Source: a bacterium Ga0077546 | GTDB lineage: Bacteria > Cyanobacteriota > Vampirovibrionia > Obscuribacterales > Obscuribacteraceae | NCBI GenBank assembly: GCA_001464165.1 | Contig: LNEX01000299.1 | Coordinates: 1-31,487, forward strand | Direction: 5' to 3' | DNA: 31,487 nucleotides | Shown: piece by piece, positions 30,472 to 31,487 of the stretch | Numbering within the stretch: the stretch's first letter is position 1 | How the letters are laid out: the number at the start of each line of letters is the position of its first letter | Notes under the pieces: model-generated | Seen by the model: the letters and a program-made list of their open reading frames with translations, nothing else | What the model was told of the DNA's origin: nothing | The model's database searches: none | Position numbers and translations under genes: made by a program

Positions 30472-31487
30472 CTATGGCAAGTGTAGGGCTTTCTTGAACC
30501 AACCGAACAACTTTTGAGTTTTGTCCATTATTGAATCGTTGACTGGGTCTTTGTTGAAATCTTTCATTGATGATGGTTCTGTGCTATCCATGTTAGGACC
30601 CTTGGTGGCATCATTGGGAATTATTGGTGAGGAAGCTCTGTCGTTCGGTGAGTCTTCTAAGATAACTTTATGAGTGAATTTATTGTCTGAATTGTCTGTT
30701 TCGTTGCTATCCATTAGCTCGCCCAGTGTGCCTTTTTCGGGCTTCTGTTTTCTAGCTCTTTTGGCTGTTGCATCTTCAGCTTGATCTTCGCTGTCTAAGT
30801 CAGCGTCGAAATATTCTTTCTTCTTCGCTGGTTCAGATTCAGGATTTTCGCTAGCATTGGGATCAATCAAGGCGGATGGATCGCCTGCCACAAGCTTGCC
30901 GAGCGTTGAAAGTTTGTAGAGTAAGTCTGCCGGTATTAGCATGTCGGGGCGCCGAGCTTTGACTAGCTCATGGGTATCTTGCGGTACTGAGATAATGCGA
31001 CGAATGCGTGTGCCGTCGGTTAAAAAGATTACCGCTTCGCCGGTCTCTTCCGAAAACATGAAGGCTTCGCCGGCTTTGAGAGTGCCTGTTCCGTGAACGC
31101 TTAGATATTTCAGTCGCTTGGCCCAGGCATCATTATCGACTTGCTTGGTTACTGGGCCTTTGTCGGTATCTTTTTTTTGTACGCTTGTAGAGTTGTTTAC
31201 GCTGCTACCTTCGGGAATGAACTGTAAACCGCCTATGGGTCGACTGGAACCTAGCAGCTTATTAGAATCTACACTCTTATTAGAATCTACTGGCCTGGTT
31301 TCTTGTGCTGTTACTAGAGTTGGCTTTGCTGCGGCCTTTACTAATGCTGATGTTGGCGGGGCTATAGGTTTTTGCTCTTGTGCTTGGGGTGAAGATAGAC
31401 CCAAAGAGCGCGTTAGTTCTTGCACGGCGCCACCGGTATTCCCAGCCTCTAGCCTGACGGCGGCTAGCAAGATTCGTGCATCTCTAA
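30472..31487 (-). CDS. C-terminal part of a TPR-like protein with acidic linker tail, truncated by the window
   Basis: The frame is open to the window edge, so the N-terminus is missing and the TTG at 31470 is probably not the start. The first visible residues (RDARILLAAVRLEAGNTGGAVQELTRSLGL) look like a tetratricopeptide helix pair. Then comes a Pro/Ala/Ser/Lys/Asp-rich linker of about 100 residues. A compact segment follows: GTGTLKAGEAFMFSEETGEAVIFLTDGTRIRRIISVPQDTHELVKARRPDMLIPADLLYKLSTLGKL. The tail is acidic, Asn/Ser/Asp-rich and ends in LFGWFKKALHLP, an amphipathic C-terminus. I do not recognise the family. It is convergent with the broken hydrolase gene, with 33 bp between stops. Confidence 0.75.
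   Translation of the reverse strand, partial: RDARILLAAVRLEAGNTGGAVQELTRSLGLSSPQAQEQKPIAPPTSALVKAAAKPTLVTAQETRPVDSNKSVDSNKLLGSSRPIGGLQFIPEGSSVNNSTSVQKKDTDKGPVTKQVDNDAWAKRLKYLSVHGTGTLKAGEAFMFSEETGEAVIFLTDGTRIRRIISVPQDTHELVKARRPDMLIPADLLYKLSTLGKLVAGDPSALIDPNASENPESEPAKKKEYFDADLDSEDQAEDATAKRARKQKPEKGTLGELMDSNETDNSDNKFTHKVILEDSPNDRASSPIIPNDATKGPNMDSTEPSSMKDFNKDPVNDSIMDKTQKLFGWFKKALHLP

Noticed and set aside
31468..31470. TTG as the start codon of the last gene
   Set aside because: The same frame continues to the window edge with TPR-like residues, so the gene is truncated rather than starting here.

Overview
This window looks like bacterial chromosome, roughly mid-40s to 50% G+C by eye, with dense protein-coding genes. 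There is no rRNA, tRNA, CRISPR array, transposase or phage gene that I can recognise. The mix of AddAB, an archaeal-type aspartyl-tRNA synthetase, an MGDG-synthase-type glycosyltransferase, MBOAT/SGNH surface acylation genes and many long exported hypothetical proteins suggests an uncultured-type lineage. A non-photosynthetic Cyanobacteriota group such as Obscuribacterales/Melainabacteria is my best guess, by inference only and with low to moderate confidence. Starts are often TTG or GTG.

Layout. 1-5419 (+): the 3' part of addB, then complete addA (double-strand-break repair helicase-nuclease). 5434-7630 (-): an exported three-repeat protein and a two-domain chromate transporter. 7755-11164 (+): a B12-type riboswitch with a terminator-containing expression platform, then a hot-dog acyl-CoA thioesterase, an MFS exporter-like protein and a Tat-exported flavin amine oxidase broken near its 3' end. 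11223-14660 (-): a four-gene sugar operon (class I aldolase, cupin D-lyxose-type isomerase, HAD phosphatase/mutase, MFS permease). 15018-17533 (+): a Rieske oxygenase and an exported hypothetical protein. 17671-18825: four long palindromes interleaved with two small paralogous membrane protein genes. 18814-21806 (-): an MBOAT acyltransferase and an SGNH/DltD-like protein fused to a BamE-like tail. 21974-24873: a small redoxin (-), an ATP-grasp enzyme (+) and a second SGNH paralog (+). 24946-28325 (-): aspS with an attenuator leader, and an exported lipase-like hydrolase. 28406-30438 (+): an MGDG-synthase-like glycosyltransferase and a broken alpha/beta hydrolase. 30472-31487 (-): the 3' part of a TPR-like protein.

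Three regulatory arrangements stand out. (1) Upstream of aspS lies a 39-codon leader reading frame with eight consecutive Asn/Asp codons (NNNNDNND). It is followed by a strong intrinsic terminator just before the aspS Shine-Dalgarno, and a leader segment mimics the terminator 3' arm. This is the architecture of ribosome-mediated attenuation, matched to the substrate of the synthetase. (2) A cobalamin riboswitch controls a thioesterase/MFS/amine oxidase cluster rather than a usual B12 gene. (3) A local family of 30-44 nt palindromes holds the stop codons of three neighbouring genes. Two genes (amine oxidase and alpha/beta hydrolase) carry small internal deletions that shift frame. These may be real decay or assembly error.
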